15,425 bases of DNA from CAZIVE01 sp964542435. GTDB lineage: Bacteria > Bacteroidota > Bacteroidia > Bacteroidales > Tannerellaceae. The notes beneath the pieces were generated by a model. It made no database searches. It had not been told where the DNA came from and worked only from the letters and a program-made list of their open reading frames with translations. Made by a program: the position numbers and the translations under genes. Location of the stretch: contig CAZIVE010000063.1 in the NCBI GenBank assembly GCA_964542435.1, positions 1 to 15,425 on the forward strand, read 5' to 3'. This document shows positions 7,147-14,386 of the stretch, one piece after another; position 1 is the first letter of the stretch, and every line of letters starts with the position of its first letter.

Positions 7147-9333
7147 TTATCTGATGAACAGAAGTTCGCGATACTTGGGAAGCGTCCAGAGCTGGTCGTC
7201 AACCACCAGTTCGAGCTTGTCGATGTGATAACGGATGGCTTCCATGGCCGGAACGATCTGATCATGATAGGCGATTGCCTTTTCACGCAGATCCTCGATC
7301 TTGTTGTCCACTTTACGAGCCTCAATCATCTCATCCACCTTCTCCTTGATAAAGATCGTACGGTTGGCGATGTCTTCGATGATCTCCATGTTCTTGGCGG
7401 ACATGCCGGCAGCTTTGTCAGCCGGGAAAAGGTCGCGGAGTTTATAGACATTGTCGATCAGCTGCGTCTGATATTTCGTAGCCATCGGGATGATATGATT
7501 CATCGCGAGGTCACCCAGCACACGCGCTTCGATCTGGATCTTTTTCGTATAGGTTTCCCATTTTACCTGGTTACGTGCCTCCAGTTCCTTGCGGGAAAGC
7601 ACGCCGGTACGCTCGAACATCTCGACGCTATCCTCTTTCAGATAATTGTCGAAGATCACCGGAACACTCGTTTCGCAGTCCAGTCCGCGCTTTGCAGCCT
7701 CTTCCTTCCATTCATCGCTGTAACCGTTGCCTTCAAAATGAATCGGCTTGCAGATCTTGATGTCCTTACGAAGAACTTCGACGATGGCGGCAAACTTGTC
7801 CTTACCGGCAGCGATCTTAGCGTCAACCTCAACCTTGAAGGCATTCAGCTGATCAGCCACGGCAGCATTCAGAACCAGCATGGCAGATGCACAGTTGGCG
7901 GATGAGCCTACGGCACGGAACTCGAAGCGGTTGCCCGTAAATGCGAAGGGCGACGTACGGTTACGGTCGGTATTATCGATGAGCAGTTCGGGGATGCGTG
8001 CGATGTCGAGCTTCAGGCCCTGTTTTCCAGCGAGGTCGAAAGTCTCATCATCGCTCTTCTCGAGATGGTCGAGCAGGTGAGTCAGCTGTGCGCCGAGGAA
8101 GCTGGAGATGATAGCTGGCGGTGCCTCATTCGCTCCCAAACGATGGGCGTTGGTTGCGGAAGAGATACTGGCTTTCAGCAGACCGTTGTGTTTGTAAACG
8201 GCCATCAGCACATTGACGATGAAGGTAACGAAACGCAGGTTAGCTTCCGGCGTTTTACCTGGACCCATCAGCAGGATACCCGTATCCGTGCCGAGTGACC
8301 AGTTGTTGTGCTTTCCGGAACCGTTGATTCCCTTGAAAGGTTTTTCATGCAACAGCACACGGAAGCCATGCTTGCGGGAGATCTTGCGCATCAAGGCCAT
8401 GAGCAGCAGGTTGTGGTCGTTGGCCAGGTTGCATTCCTCAAAGATCGGAGCCAACTCAAACTGGTTCGGAGCGACCTCGTTATGACGCGTCTTGCATGGA
8501 ATTCCAAGCTTGAGTGACTCAATCTCCAAATCCTTCATAAAAGCCTGTACACGTGTCGGAATGGCACCAAAGTAGTGATCCTCGAGCTGCTGATTCTTGC
8601 TGCTCTCGTGTCCCATCAGCGTACGGCCTGTCATCAACAGGTCAGGACGAGCGGCATAGAGGCCTTCGTCAACGAGGAAATATTCCTGTTCCCAACCCAG
8701 GTAAGCATAAACCTTCTTGACGTCGGGATTGAAGTAATGACAGACACCTACGGCGGCTTTGTTGACAGCCTCGAGAGCTTTCAGCAGCGGAGCCTTATAG
8801 TCGAGCGATTCGCCCGTATAGGAGATGAAGACGGTAGGAATACAGAGCGTATCGTCTTCGATGAATGCAGGAGATGAAGGATCCCAGGCGCTATAGCCGC
8901 GGGCCTCGAAAGTGTTGCGGAGTCCGCCGTTGGGGAAGCTCGAAGCATCGGGTTCCTGCTGGATCAGCAGCTTGCCTTCGAAGAGTTCGATCATGCCGCC
9001 TTTGCCATTCGGCTCGATAAAGGCGTCGTGCTTCTCAGCCGTGCCCTCTGTGAGCGGATGAAACCAGTGCGTGTAATGCGTACAGCCCATTTCCATGGCC
9101 CACTGCTTCATGCCGGCAGCAACGCCGTCAGCCGTGTCACGATCCAATGGCATGGCATTGTCGATACAGTCGATGAGTTTGTTATAAATCTTTTCGGGAA
9201 GATATTTAAACATCTTCTCACGGTTGAACACCAGCTGTCCAAAATAATCCGCAGGCCTTTCGGCGGGGATATTCACATCAGTCGCCTTCTTCTCGAAAGC
9301 CGACTCAACTACTTTGAATCTTAAATTTGACAT
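7147..9333 (-). CDS. glnN: Glutamine synthetase type III
   Basis: This cytosolic enzyme condenses ammonium and glutamate to glutamine using ATP. At 728 residues it has the length of the type III family known from Bacteroides, Prevotella and cyanobacteria, well above type I (about 470) or type II (about 350). The active-site blocks are present: the metal-binding strand GWEQEYF with E215 and E217, NEVAPNQFE (285-293), and KGINGSGKHNNWSLGT (334-349). The N-terminal 90 residues and the long C-terminal part after residue 550 are the type III additions. It is the last gene of the - strand cluster, 18 bases after asnA. It ends with two TAA codons in a row. It lacks the adenylylation loop seen in type I enzymes, so control by P-II adenylylation is not expected (family knowledge). 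Confidence 0.97.
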   Translation of the reverse strand: MSNLRFKVVESAFEKKATDVNIPAERPADYFGQLVFNREKMFKYLPEKIYNKLIDCIDNAMPLDRDTADGVAAGMKQWAMEMGCTHYTHWFHPLTEGTAEKHDAFIEPNGKGGMIELFEGKLLIQQEPDASSFPNGGLRNTFEARGYSAWDPSSPAFIEDDTLCIPTVFISYTGESLDYKAPLLKALEAVNKAAVGVCHYFNPDVKKVYAYLGWEQEYFLVDEGLYAARPDLLMTGRTLMGHESSKNQQLEDHYFGAIPTRVQAFMKDLEIESLKLGIPCKTRHNEVAPNQFELAPIFEECNLANDHNLLLMALMRKISRKHGFRVLLHEKPFKGINGSGKHNNWSLGTDTGILLMGPGKTPEANLRFVTFIVNVLMAVYKHNGLLKASISSATNAHRLGANEAPPAIISSFLGAQLTHLLDHLEKSDDETFDLAGKQGLKLDIARIPELLIDNTDRNRTSPFAFTGNRFEFRAVGSSANCASAMLVLNAAVADQLNAFKVEVDAKIAAGKDKFAAIVEVLRKDIKICKPIHFEGNGYSDEWKEEAAKRGLDCETSVPVIFDNYLKEDSVEMFERTGVLSRKELEARNQVKWETYTKKIQIEARVLGDLAMNHIIPMATKYQTQLIDNVYKLRDLFPADKAAGMSAKNMEIIEDIANRTIFIKEKVDEMIEARKVDNKIEDLREKAIAYHDQIVPAMEAIRYHIDKLELVVDDQLWTLPKYRELLFIR

Positions 9334-9351
9334 AATACCTGATGATTGAAT

Positions 9352-10386
9352 TTATAGTATGAAAATATTATTTGCTTTACACTGTTCTATCATTTCTTCC
9401 GGCCAGATCGAAGCCTGCACCTCGCCGATGTGAGCTTTCTTGAGGAAGTACATGCAGAGTCTGCTCTGTCCTATTCCACCACCTATGCTCTGCGGCAGTT
9501 TCCCGTCGAGCAGCATCTTGTGAAAAGCCAGACTCTTCCGTTCCGGACAACCGCACAGATCGAGCTGACGAATCATCGTCTCATTATCCACACGAATACC
9601 CATCGATGAGAGTTCGAAGGCACAGCCGAGGACATCATCCCAGAGAATGATATCGCCGTTGAGTCCTTTGAAGCCGTCCGCATTGAGCGAACTCCAGTCG
9701 TCATAGTCAGGAGCACGTCCGTCGTGTCTTTTGCCGTCGGAGAGCTGATCGCCGATTCCGATGATGAAGATGGCACCGAACTTCTCGGCTGCTTTCTTCT
9801 CTCTTTCGCGCGGATCACAGTCGGGATACATCTGAAGAAGCTCTTCGGAGTGGATGAAGGTGATGTTCTGCGGAAGACGCGGAGTGATATGCGGATAACG
9901 GTCGTAAACGAGCGCTTCAATCTCCTTGAGGAGAGAGTAAATGATGCGGACCACCTTACGCAGATAGTCGAGATTACGGTCCTGTTCGCGGATCGTCTGT
10001 TCCCAATCCCATTGATCCACATACAGGGAATGGAGATTGTCGAGATCCTCGTCAGGACGAATGGCATTCATGTCGGTGTAGAGTCCGTAGCCGGCCGGGA
10101 TACGATAGGATCCGAGCTTCATGCGTTTCCACTTAGCCAGCGAATGAACCACCTCCACCTGACGATCGTTCATGCAGCGTACGGGAAATTTCACCGCACG
10201 TTCCACACCGTTCAAGTCGTCGTTGATACCGGTACCCGAGAGCACGAACAGCGGAGCCGTGACGCGTCGCAGGTTGAGTGCCTTGGAGAGTTTCTCCTGG
10301 AATGTTGCCTTCAGCAGCTGGATAGCCTGCTCGGTTGTCTCCGGGACCATCGTCTGCTTGTAATCTTCTGGAATGATCAGTTTCAT
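9352..10386 (-). CDS. asnA: Aspartate-ammonia ligase (asparagine synthetase A)
   Basis: This enzyme makes asparagine from aspartate and free ammonium with ATP, giving AMP, unlike the glutamine-dependent AsnB. The 344 residues fit the family (E. coli AsnA 330), which shares the class II aminoacyl-tRNA-synthetase fold. Recognisable blocks in order are GTGINDDLNGVERAV, VEVVHSLAKWKRM, GLYTDMNAIRPDEDLDNLHS followed by LYVDQWDWE, and the C-terminal GGGIGQSRLCMYFLKKAHIG. It sits between amt (104 bases upstream) and glnN (18 bases downstream), so its ammonium would come directly from the transporter. The amt-asnA spacer carries a hairpin but no recognisable promoter. Confidence 0.96.
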   Translation of the reverse strand: MKLIIPEDYKQTMVPETTEQAIQLLKATFQEKLSKALNLRRVTAPLFVLSGTGINDDLNGVERAVKFPVRCMNDRQVEVVHSLAKWKRMKLGSYRIPAGYGLYTDMNAIRPDEDLDNLHSLYVDQWDWEQTIREQDRNLDYLRKVVRIIYSLLKEIEALVYDRYPHITPRLPQNITFIHSEELLQMYPDCDPREREKKAAEKFGAIFIIGIGDQLSDGKRHDGRAPDYDDWSSLNADGFKGLNGDIILWDDVLGCAFELSSMGIRVDNETMIRQLDLCGCPERKSLAFHKMLLDGKLPQSIGGGIGQSRLCMYFLKKAHIGEVQASIWPEEMIEQCKANNIFIL

Positions 10387-10436
10387 TTTATTCTAATTTT
10401 AATGTGATTGTTTTGTATCTAAGTGAAGGATCCGTC

Positions 10437-10465
10437 GGCAGCCATCCTCCATCGAATGGTCTGCC
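10437..10465 (-). other. Intercistronic stem-loop between amt and asnA
   Basis: GGCAGCCAT (10437-10445) pairs with ATGG plus CTGCC (10456-10459 and 10461-10465) with one bulged base, a 9-bp stem with a 10-base loop. A second register uses CGGCAG (10436-10441) with CTGCCG (10465-10470). No T run follows on the - strand. It could be an RNA-processing or stability element that sets the ratio of amt to asnA-glnN message. Confidence 0.5.
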
Positions 10466-10490
10466 TGCCGTTCCTTCTTTCATTCATATA

Positions 10491-11768
10491 TTAGTTATAA
10501 GCCGTTTCACCATGTTCATAAATATCCAATCCCTCTTCCTCGATTCTCTTGTCCACGCGAAGTCCGTGAATGTACTTGATGCCCCAGAAGATAACGAAGC
10601 CGGCAGCTGCCGTCCAGATATCGATCGTAAGGATACCGAAGAACTGTGCGCCGAGGAATCCTGCACCGTGTCCATAGAGCAATCCCTCAGAGAGAGAGAA
10701 CAGACCGGTAAGCAGCGTTCCAAGGATACCACAGACACCGTGTACGGAACTTGCACCAACGGGATCATCCACATGAAGTTTCTTGTCGATGAATTCGATG
10801 GAGAATACCAGTACAACACCACAGACAAGACCGATGATGATGGAACCCAGCGGAGAGACAGCGTCACATCCTGCCGTAATTCCTACCAATCCGGCCAGTA
10901 TACCATTTAAGGTAAGGGACAGAGAAGGCTTGCCATATTTGATCCAGCTAGTGAAAAGTGTTGCCAAACCACCTGCAGCAGCAGCGAGGTTGGTTGTCAG
11001 GAACACGTGAGAGATAGCGACACGGTTGGCTTCACCTGAAGCAGCCAGCTGAGAACCTGGGTTGAATCCGAACCATCCCATCCAGAGAATGAAGACGCCG
11101 AGAGCGCCCAATGTCAAGCTGTGGCCGGGAATGGCATGACTCTTGCCGTTTTTGGAATATTTACCCAAACGAGGTCCCAATGCAATCGCTCCCAGGAAGG
11201 CAAGCACGCCGCCTACGGAATGCACGACCGCACTACCTGCGAAGTCATGGAACGATGCTCCGAATGTGGACATCATGAAGCCGCTGGGATCTGCATTGCA
11301 GAGCCATCCGCCGCCCCATGTCCAATGACCTTCGACAGGATATATGATCAGAGAGATAAAGAACGAATAAACCAGATACATGCTGAACTTGGTACGTTCA
11401 GCCATGGCACCGGAGACAATCGTAGCAGAAGTAGCACAGAAGACGATCTCGAACATCAGGAATCCCTCCGTAGGCAGACCGTTTGCATTGTGGTAGAACG
11501 ACAGATCTCCGAAGTTCGGCATGCCGATAAATCCGGAACCGTCACCACCGAACATAAATCCGAATCCTACAAACCAGAACACCAGTGAGCCGATCATGTA
11601 ATCGACGAAGTTCTTGAAAAGGATGTTGGTTGTATTCTTGCTTCTTGTAAAACCAGCCTCGCAGAAGGCGAATCCGGGTTGCATGAAGAAGACCAGTATG
11701 GCTGCAAGTAGCATCCACACGGTGTCGATCGAAGTCGCCAAATCTGCTGTTGTATATAATGTATCCAT
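10491..11768 (-). CDS. amt: Ammonium transporter Amt
   Basis: This is an inner-membrane trimeric channel that conducts ammonia after capturing ammonium. The 425 residues show about eleven hydrophobic segments. The family blocks are GFTRSKNTTN near the N-terminus, HWTWGGGWL, the signature DFAGSAVVHSVGG with the first pore histidine H183, and DDPVGASSVHGVCGI with the second, H343. These twin histidines line the pore in all Amt proteins. The C-terminal tail (GLRVDKRIEEEGLDIYEHGE) keeps the conserved cytoplasmic motif through which P-II proteins block the channel. It starts 67 bases after the P-II gene, the classic pairing. A 14-base A-rich motif before its start is shared with the barrel gene. 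There is no obvious cleaved signal peptide. Confidence 0.97.
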   Translation of the reverse strand: MDTLYTTADLATSIDTVWMLLAAILVFFMQPGFAFCEAGFTRSKNTTNILFKNFVDYMIGSLVFWFVGFGFMFGGDGSGFIGMPNFGDLSFYHNANGLPTEGFLMFEIVFCATSATIVSGAMAERTKFSMYLVYSFFISLIIYPVEGHWTWGGGWLCNADPSGFMMSTFGASFHDFAGSAVVHSVGGVLAFLGAIALGPRLGKYSKNGKSHAIPGHSLTLGALGVFILWMGWFGFNPGSQLAASGEANRVAISHVFLTTNLAAAAGGLATLFTSWIKYGKPSLSLTLNGILAGLVGITAGCDAVSPLGSIIIGLVCGVVLVFSIEFIDKKLHVDDPVGASSVHGVCGILGTLLTGLFSLSEGLLYGHGAGFLGAQFFGILTIDIWTAAAGFVIFWGIKYIHGLRVDKRIEEEGLDIYEHGETAYN

Positions 11769-11780
11769 AATTCTATTGAG

Positions 11781-11794
11781 TTTGTTATTTGTTT
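11781..11794 (-). repeat. 14-nt leader motif, copy in front of amt
   Basis: On the - strand this reads AAACAAATAACAAA and ends 12 bases before the amt ATG. An identical copy stands 8 bases before the barrel gene at 13071-13084. A-rich leaders help translation in Bacteroidetes, but full identity over 14 bases is notable. Confidence 0.6.
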
Positions 11795-11835
11795 GGTCCT
11801 AAATAATAAGTAGTAAAACTGTGAGAGGAGGATTG

Positions 11836-12192
11836 TTACTTCTCCTGCTCAGCGTTGTAGAGTGCGATGTCGCCGCGTTCACCTGTACGGATGCGAACAG
11901 CATCATCTACCGGAATGACGAAGATACGTCCGTCACCTATCTCCCCTGTCTGTGCCGCCTTCAATATGGCAGAGATCGTTCTCTCAACATTTTTGTCTCT
12001 GACAATGATGCTGAGCAGCGTTCTTTCAATGGAACTGGTGTCGTACATCACGCCACGGTAGATGCGCGCCTGGCGCGTCTTGCCGATTCCTCTCACATCG
12101 TAGTATGAGAACCATTCGATGTCAGCTTCGAGCAATGCCTCCTTGACATCATCGAATTTCGTCTTGCGTATGATAGCTTCAATCTTTTTCAT
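11836..12192 (-). CDS. P-II family nitrogen regulator with divergent T-loop
   Basis: This is a small trimeric signal protein that senses ATP/ADP and 2-oxoglutarate and controls Amt. The 118 residues match P-II in length and in the core: MKKIEAIIR at the N-terminus and TGEIGDGRIFVIPV followed by RIRTGERGD at the C-terminus. The T-loop (about 37-56) differs. It is one residue shorter than in E. coli GlnB, T39 stands where Gln39 binds Mg and 2-oxoglutarate, and R57 replaces Lys58. A tyrosine (Y50) is present at the Tyr51 uridylylation position. The pairing with amt 67 bases downstream suggests a GlnK role. The symbol is left open because GlnB and GlnK cannot be separated by sequence here. The alignment was made by eye. 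Confidence 0.93.
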   Translation of the reverse strand: MKKIEAIIRKTKFDDVKEALLEADIEWFSYYDVRGIGKTRQARIYRGVMYDTSSIERTLLSIIVRDKNVERTISAILKAAQTGEIGDGRIFVIPVDDAVRIRTGERGDIALYNAEQEK

Positions 12193-12354
12193 TTTTACGA
12201 TTCCTTTCTTTTTTTCTTAAAAAAGGCGGCATGGAGCAACCCCCGAGGCAGTCAGGAATATGGTTAAGTTTACGGTATAACATTCTATAAAATCAATATA
12301 CTCGCAGGTCTTCCATACTCGCCTTTTATCTTCATTATATCTTTCCAATCTCTC
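12193..12354. other. 162-base spacer upstream of the P-II gene, with direct repeats
   Basis: This is the longest spacer in the nitrogen cluster. ATACTCGC occurs twice (12298-12305 and 12315-12322), 17 bases apart start to start, a possible tandem binding site. Closer to the gene, on the - strand, a GC-rich stretch is followed by six T (12224-12219) and then AAAGGA near the start codon. I found no TAnnTTTG box and no convincing sigma-54 site, so whether a promoter lies here is open. Confidence 0.4.
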
Positions 12355-13062
12355 TCACAATGTTGCGCCGAGAACGAGAAACACATTGTCGTGCTCCGGT
12401 GCAGCGATTACCTTGGCATAAAGAGGCAGCGAGAATGAATCGCTGATCTTGATCTGCTTGGTTGCCTTCACACTGATCTCATTCAGGCCGAAGCCGTCAC
12501 TGTAAAGACCTTTCCAAGGTGAGATCCCTATGCCGGGAGAGATCTCTACTCCCATCAGATTGAAATGCGTTCCGAGTTCGGCATACGAACTATACTGTCG
12601 ATCTCCATCCTCGTCCTTGTCACCGCCTGCAAACATCGTATGCCAGGCCAGATTCAAGGGGCATTTCTCACCAAAATCATAACTTACGGTCCCTTCAAAA
12701 TAGTGGTCGGTTGCATACCGTCCGTAACGGGCACCTTCGCCGCTCCACCAATAATCTGTGACCGAAATACCGAACCCGCTGGTTCCGTATCCAACAGTGA
12801 GGTCGAATTCCTTGCTTCGCGTTTCATCGCCAGCGTTAGATAAATCCGTGCTTCCCCACGCTCCTAAAGAGAACCCGCCATATGTCATTGTCAATGCGGG
12901 CTGTATGGAGAATCCCGTCTGATACATGCCTCTCCATACATAGCTGCTTACTATATCAGCAGCCGGAACAATTTCAACTTTCGATTCCTGTGCAACGACA
13001 GAAACAGACGCCATTAGAGAGAATGCGGATATCATGACCCGCATGAGAGTTTGTCTTTTCAT
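12355..13062 (-). CDS. Putative outer-membrane beta-barrel porin, TorF/Gcw_chp-like
   Basis: This is a 235-residue exported protein. Residues 1-25 form a signal peptide (MKRQ, a hydrophobic stretch, then SVSVVAQ with likely cleavage before or after Q25). The mature part is rich in alternating hydrophobic and aromatic strands (YVWRGMYQTG, FSLGAWGSTD, FGISVTDYWW, YFEGTVSYDFG, SLPLYAKVIAA) with no long hydrophobic helix, as in outer-membrane barrels. The opening pattern SSYVWRGMYQTGFSIQPAL then GGFSLGAWGS resembles the Gcw_chp (TIGR02001) family, now called TorF-family putative porins, which in Proteobacteria often stands beside glnK-amtB. The assignment rests on pattern memory, not a search. 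It lies between dapL (67 bases) and the P-II gene (162 bases). A role in letting ammonium or another nitrogen solute across the outer membrane is inference. Confidence 0.75.
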   Translation of the reverse strand: MKRQTLMRVMISAFSLMASVSVVAQESKVEIVPAADIVSSYVWRGMYQTGFSIQPALTMTYGGFSLGAWGSTDLSNAGDETRSKEFDLTVGYGTSGFGISVTDYWWSGEGARYGRYATDHYFEGTVSYDFGEKCPLNLAWHTMFAGGDKDEDGDRQYSSYAELGTHFNLMGVEISPGIGISPWKGLYSDGFGLNEISVKATKQIKISDSFSLPLYAKVIAAPEHDNVFLVLGATL

Positions 13063-13070
13063 CTCTAGAA

Positions 13071-13084
13071 TTTGTTATTTGTTT
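13071..13084 (-). repeat. 14-nt leader motif, copy in front of the barrel gene
   Basis: AAACAAATAACAAA on the - strand, ending 8 bases before the ATG of the barrel gene and identical to the copy before amt at 11781-11794. Confidence 0.6.
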
Positions 13085-13093
13085 CACTTCTAC

Positions 13094-13128
13094 GGTCTGT
13101 ATCCTATCCTTGCGGAAAAAATCAGACC
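13094..13128 (-). other. Inverted repeat just after dapL
   Basis: GGTCTG (13094-13099) and CAGACC (13123-13128) are perfect 6-bp inverted repeats with a 23-base spacer that holds a run of six T on the - strand. It starts one base after the dapL stop. The T run lies inside the loop, so it is not a normal terminator; it may be chance. Confidence 0.25.
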
Positions 13129-13129
13129 T

Positions 13130-14359
13130 TTACGTAAGCCACTTCTTCAGCCTGGCCACAGCCTCCAAAGTGTCATCCCTGTCTCCGAACGCCGTCAGTC
13201 GTAAATAACCTTCGCCGCTCGGTCCGAACCCCACGCCAGGGGTTCCCACAATGTTTACCTCATATAATAATCGGTCAAAAAACTTCCATGAACTGATGCC
13301 GTCCGGTGACTTCACCCAGAGATAGGGTGCATTGACACCGCCGAACACCTGCAGACCACATTCTGTCAGACCCTCTTTCAAGAGCGTGGCATTGGTCATA
13401 TAATATCCTATCGTCTCCTTCACCTGACGCTTGCCTTCGGGCGAATAGATCGCTTCGGCAGCCCGTTGGGAGATGTAACTTGTGCCATTGTACTTCGTGC
13501 ACTGACGACGATTCCAGTATCTGTTCAAAGCAACCCGTTCGCCATCCAGTGTGAAAGCGTTCAGCTCCTTCGGGACAACCGTGTAACCGCATCTCACGCC
13601 CGTGAATCCAGCCGTCTTGGAAAAACTGCGGAATTCGATAGCCACCTTCTTCGCTCCTTTGATCTCGTAGATGCTGTGAGGAATGGCCGGATCCTGAATG
13701 TAGGCTTCGTAAGCGGAGTCGTACATGATGATCGCGTCGTTGGCAAGCGCGTAGTTCACCCATTTCTTCAGTTCGTCCTTCGAGAGCGTCGTCCCTGTCG
13801 GATTATTGGGATAACACAGATATATGATGTCCACGCGACGGCTGGGCAGTTCGGGAACGAATCCGTTGGCTGACGTGCATGGAATATACACCACGTCGCT
13901 CCAACGTCCGTCCTCCAGATCGCCGGTCCTTCCGCTCATCACATTTGAGTCGAGATAAACGGGATAGACGGGATCCGTCACACCAATGCTATTGTCATGG
14001 CGCAACAGGTCGCCCATATTGCCACAATCGCTCTTGGCGCCGTCACTGATAAACACTTCATTTGAATCCAAAGTAACGCCACGGCTGATATAGTCATTCT
14101 TTATGACGGCATCGATCAGAAAGGGATAGCCCTGCTCCGGTCCGTAGCCGTGGAATGAATCTTTATTGCCCATTTCGTCCACTGCACGATGCATCGCCTC
14201 GATGACGGCAGGTGGCAAAGGTTGCGTCACATCACCTATTCCCATCCGGATTACCTTGTCCTTCGGATGAGTCACCTTAAAGCTGTTCACCCGCTTCGCG
14301 ATGTCGCTGAAGAGGTAACTGCCTTGCAGTTTCAAAAAGTTTTCATTGATGAGTGCCAT
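13130..14359 (-). CDS. dapL: LL-diaminopimelate aminotransferase
   Basis: This PLP enzyme moves an amino group from glutamate to tetrahydrodipicolinate, giving LL-diaminopimelate in one step and bypassing DapD/DapC/DapE. The 409 residues fit the family (class I/II aminotransferase fold). The start MALINENFLKLQGSYLFSDI is typical of DapL. The PLP contacts are visible: the cofactor-stacking region DPVYPVYLD, the NNPTG block, DSAYEAYI, and the Schiff-base lysine K248 in SFSKTAGFTG. The C-terminus carries the carboxylate-binding arginine in GYLRLTAFG. The gene starts 27 bases after the dapF stop, so the last two nitrogen-related steps of the pathway are encoded together. The route is common in Bacteroidetes, chlamydiae and plants. 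Its product feeds peptidoglycan and lysine synthesis. Confidence 0.96.
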   Translation of the reverse strand: MALINENFLKLQGSYLFSDIAKRVNSFKVTHPKDKVIRMGIGDVTQPLPPAVIEAMHRAVDEMGNKDSFHGYGPEQGYPFLIDAVIKNDYISRGVTLDSNEVFISDGAKSDCGNMGDLLRHDNSIGVTDPVYPVYLDSNVMSGRTGDLEDGRWSDVVYIPCTSANGFVPELPSRRVDIIYLCYPNNPTGTTLSKDELKKWVNYALANDAIIMYDSAYEAYIQDPAIPHSIYEIKGAKKVAIEFRSFSKTAGFTGVRCGYTVVPKELNAFTLDGERVALNRYWNRRQCTKYNGTSYISQRAAEAIYSPEGKRQVKETIGYYMTNATLLKEGLTECGLQVFGGVNAPYLWVKSPDGISSWKFFDRLLYEVNIVGTPGVGFGPSGEGYLRLTAFGDRDDTLEAVARLKKWLT

Positions 14360-14386
14360 TTTGTTGTTGTTTTATGCTTTGTCTTG

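Noticed and set aside
7090..7905. 271-codon open frame on the + strand opposite glnN
   Set aside because: It mirrors the glnN coding sequence and has no recognisable domain; similar antisense frames occur opposite asnA, amt and dapL.
12225..12250. Possible sigma-54 promoter upstream of the P-II gene
   Set aside because: TTGCT is present but the -24 part reads TGCCTC and lacks the essential GG.
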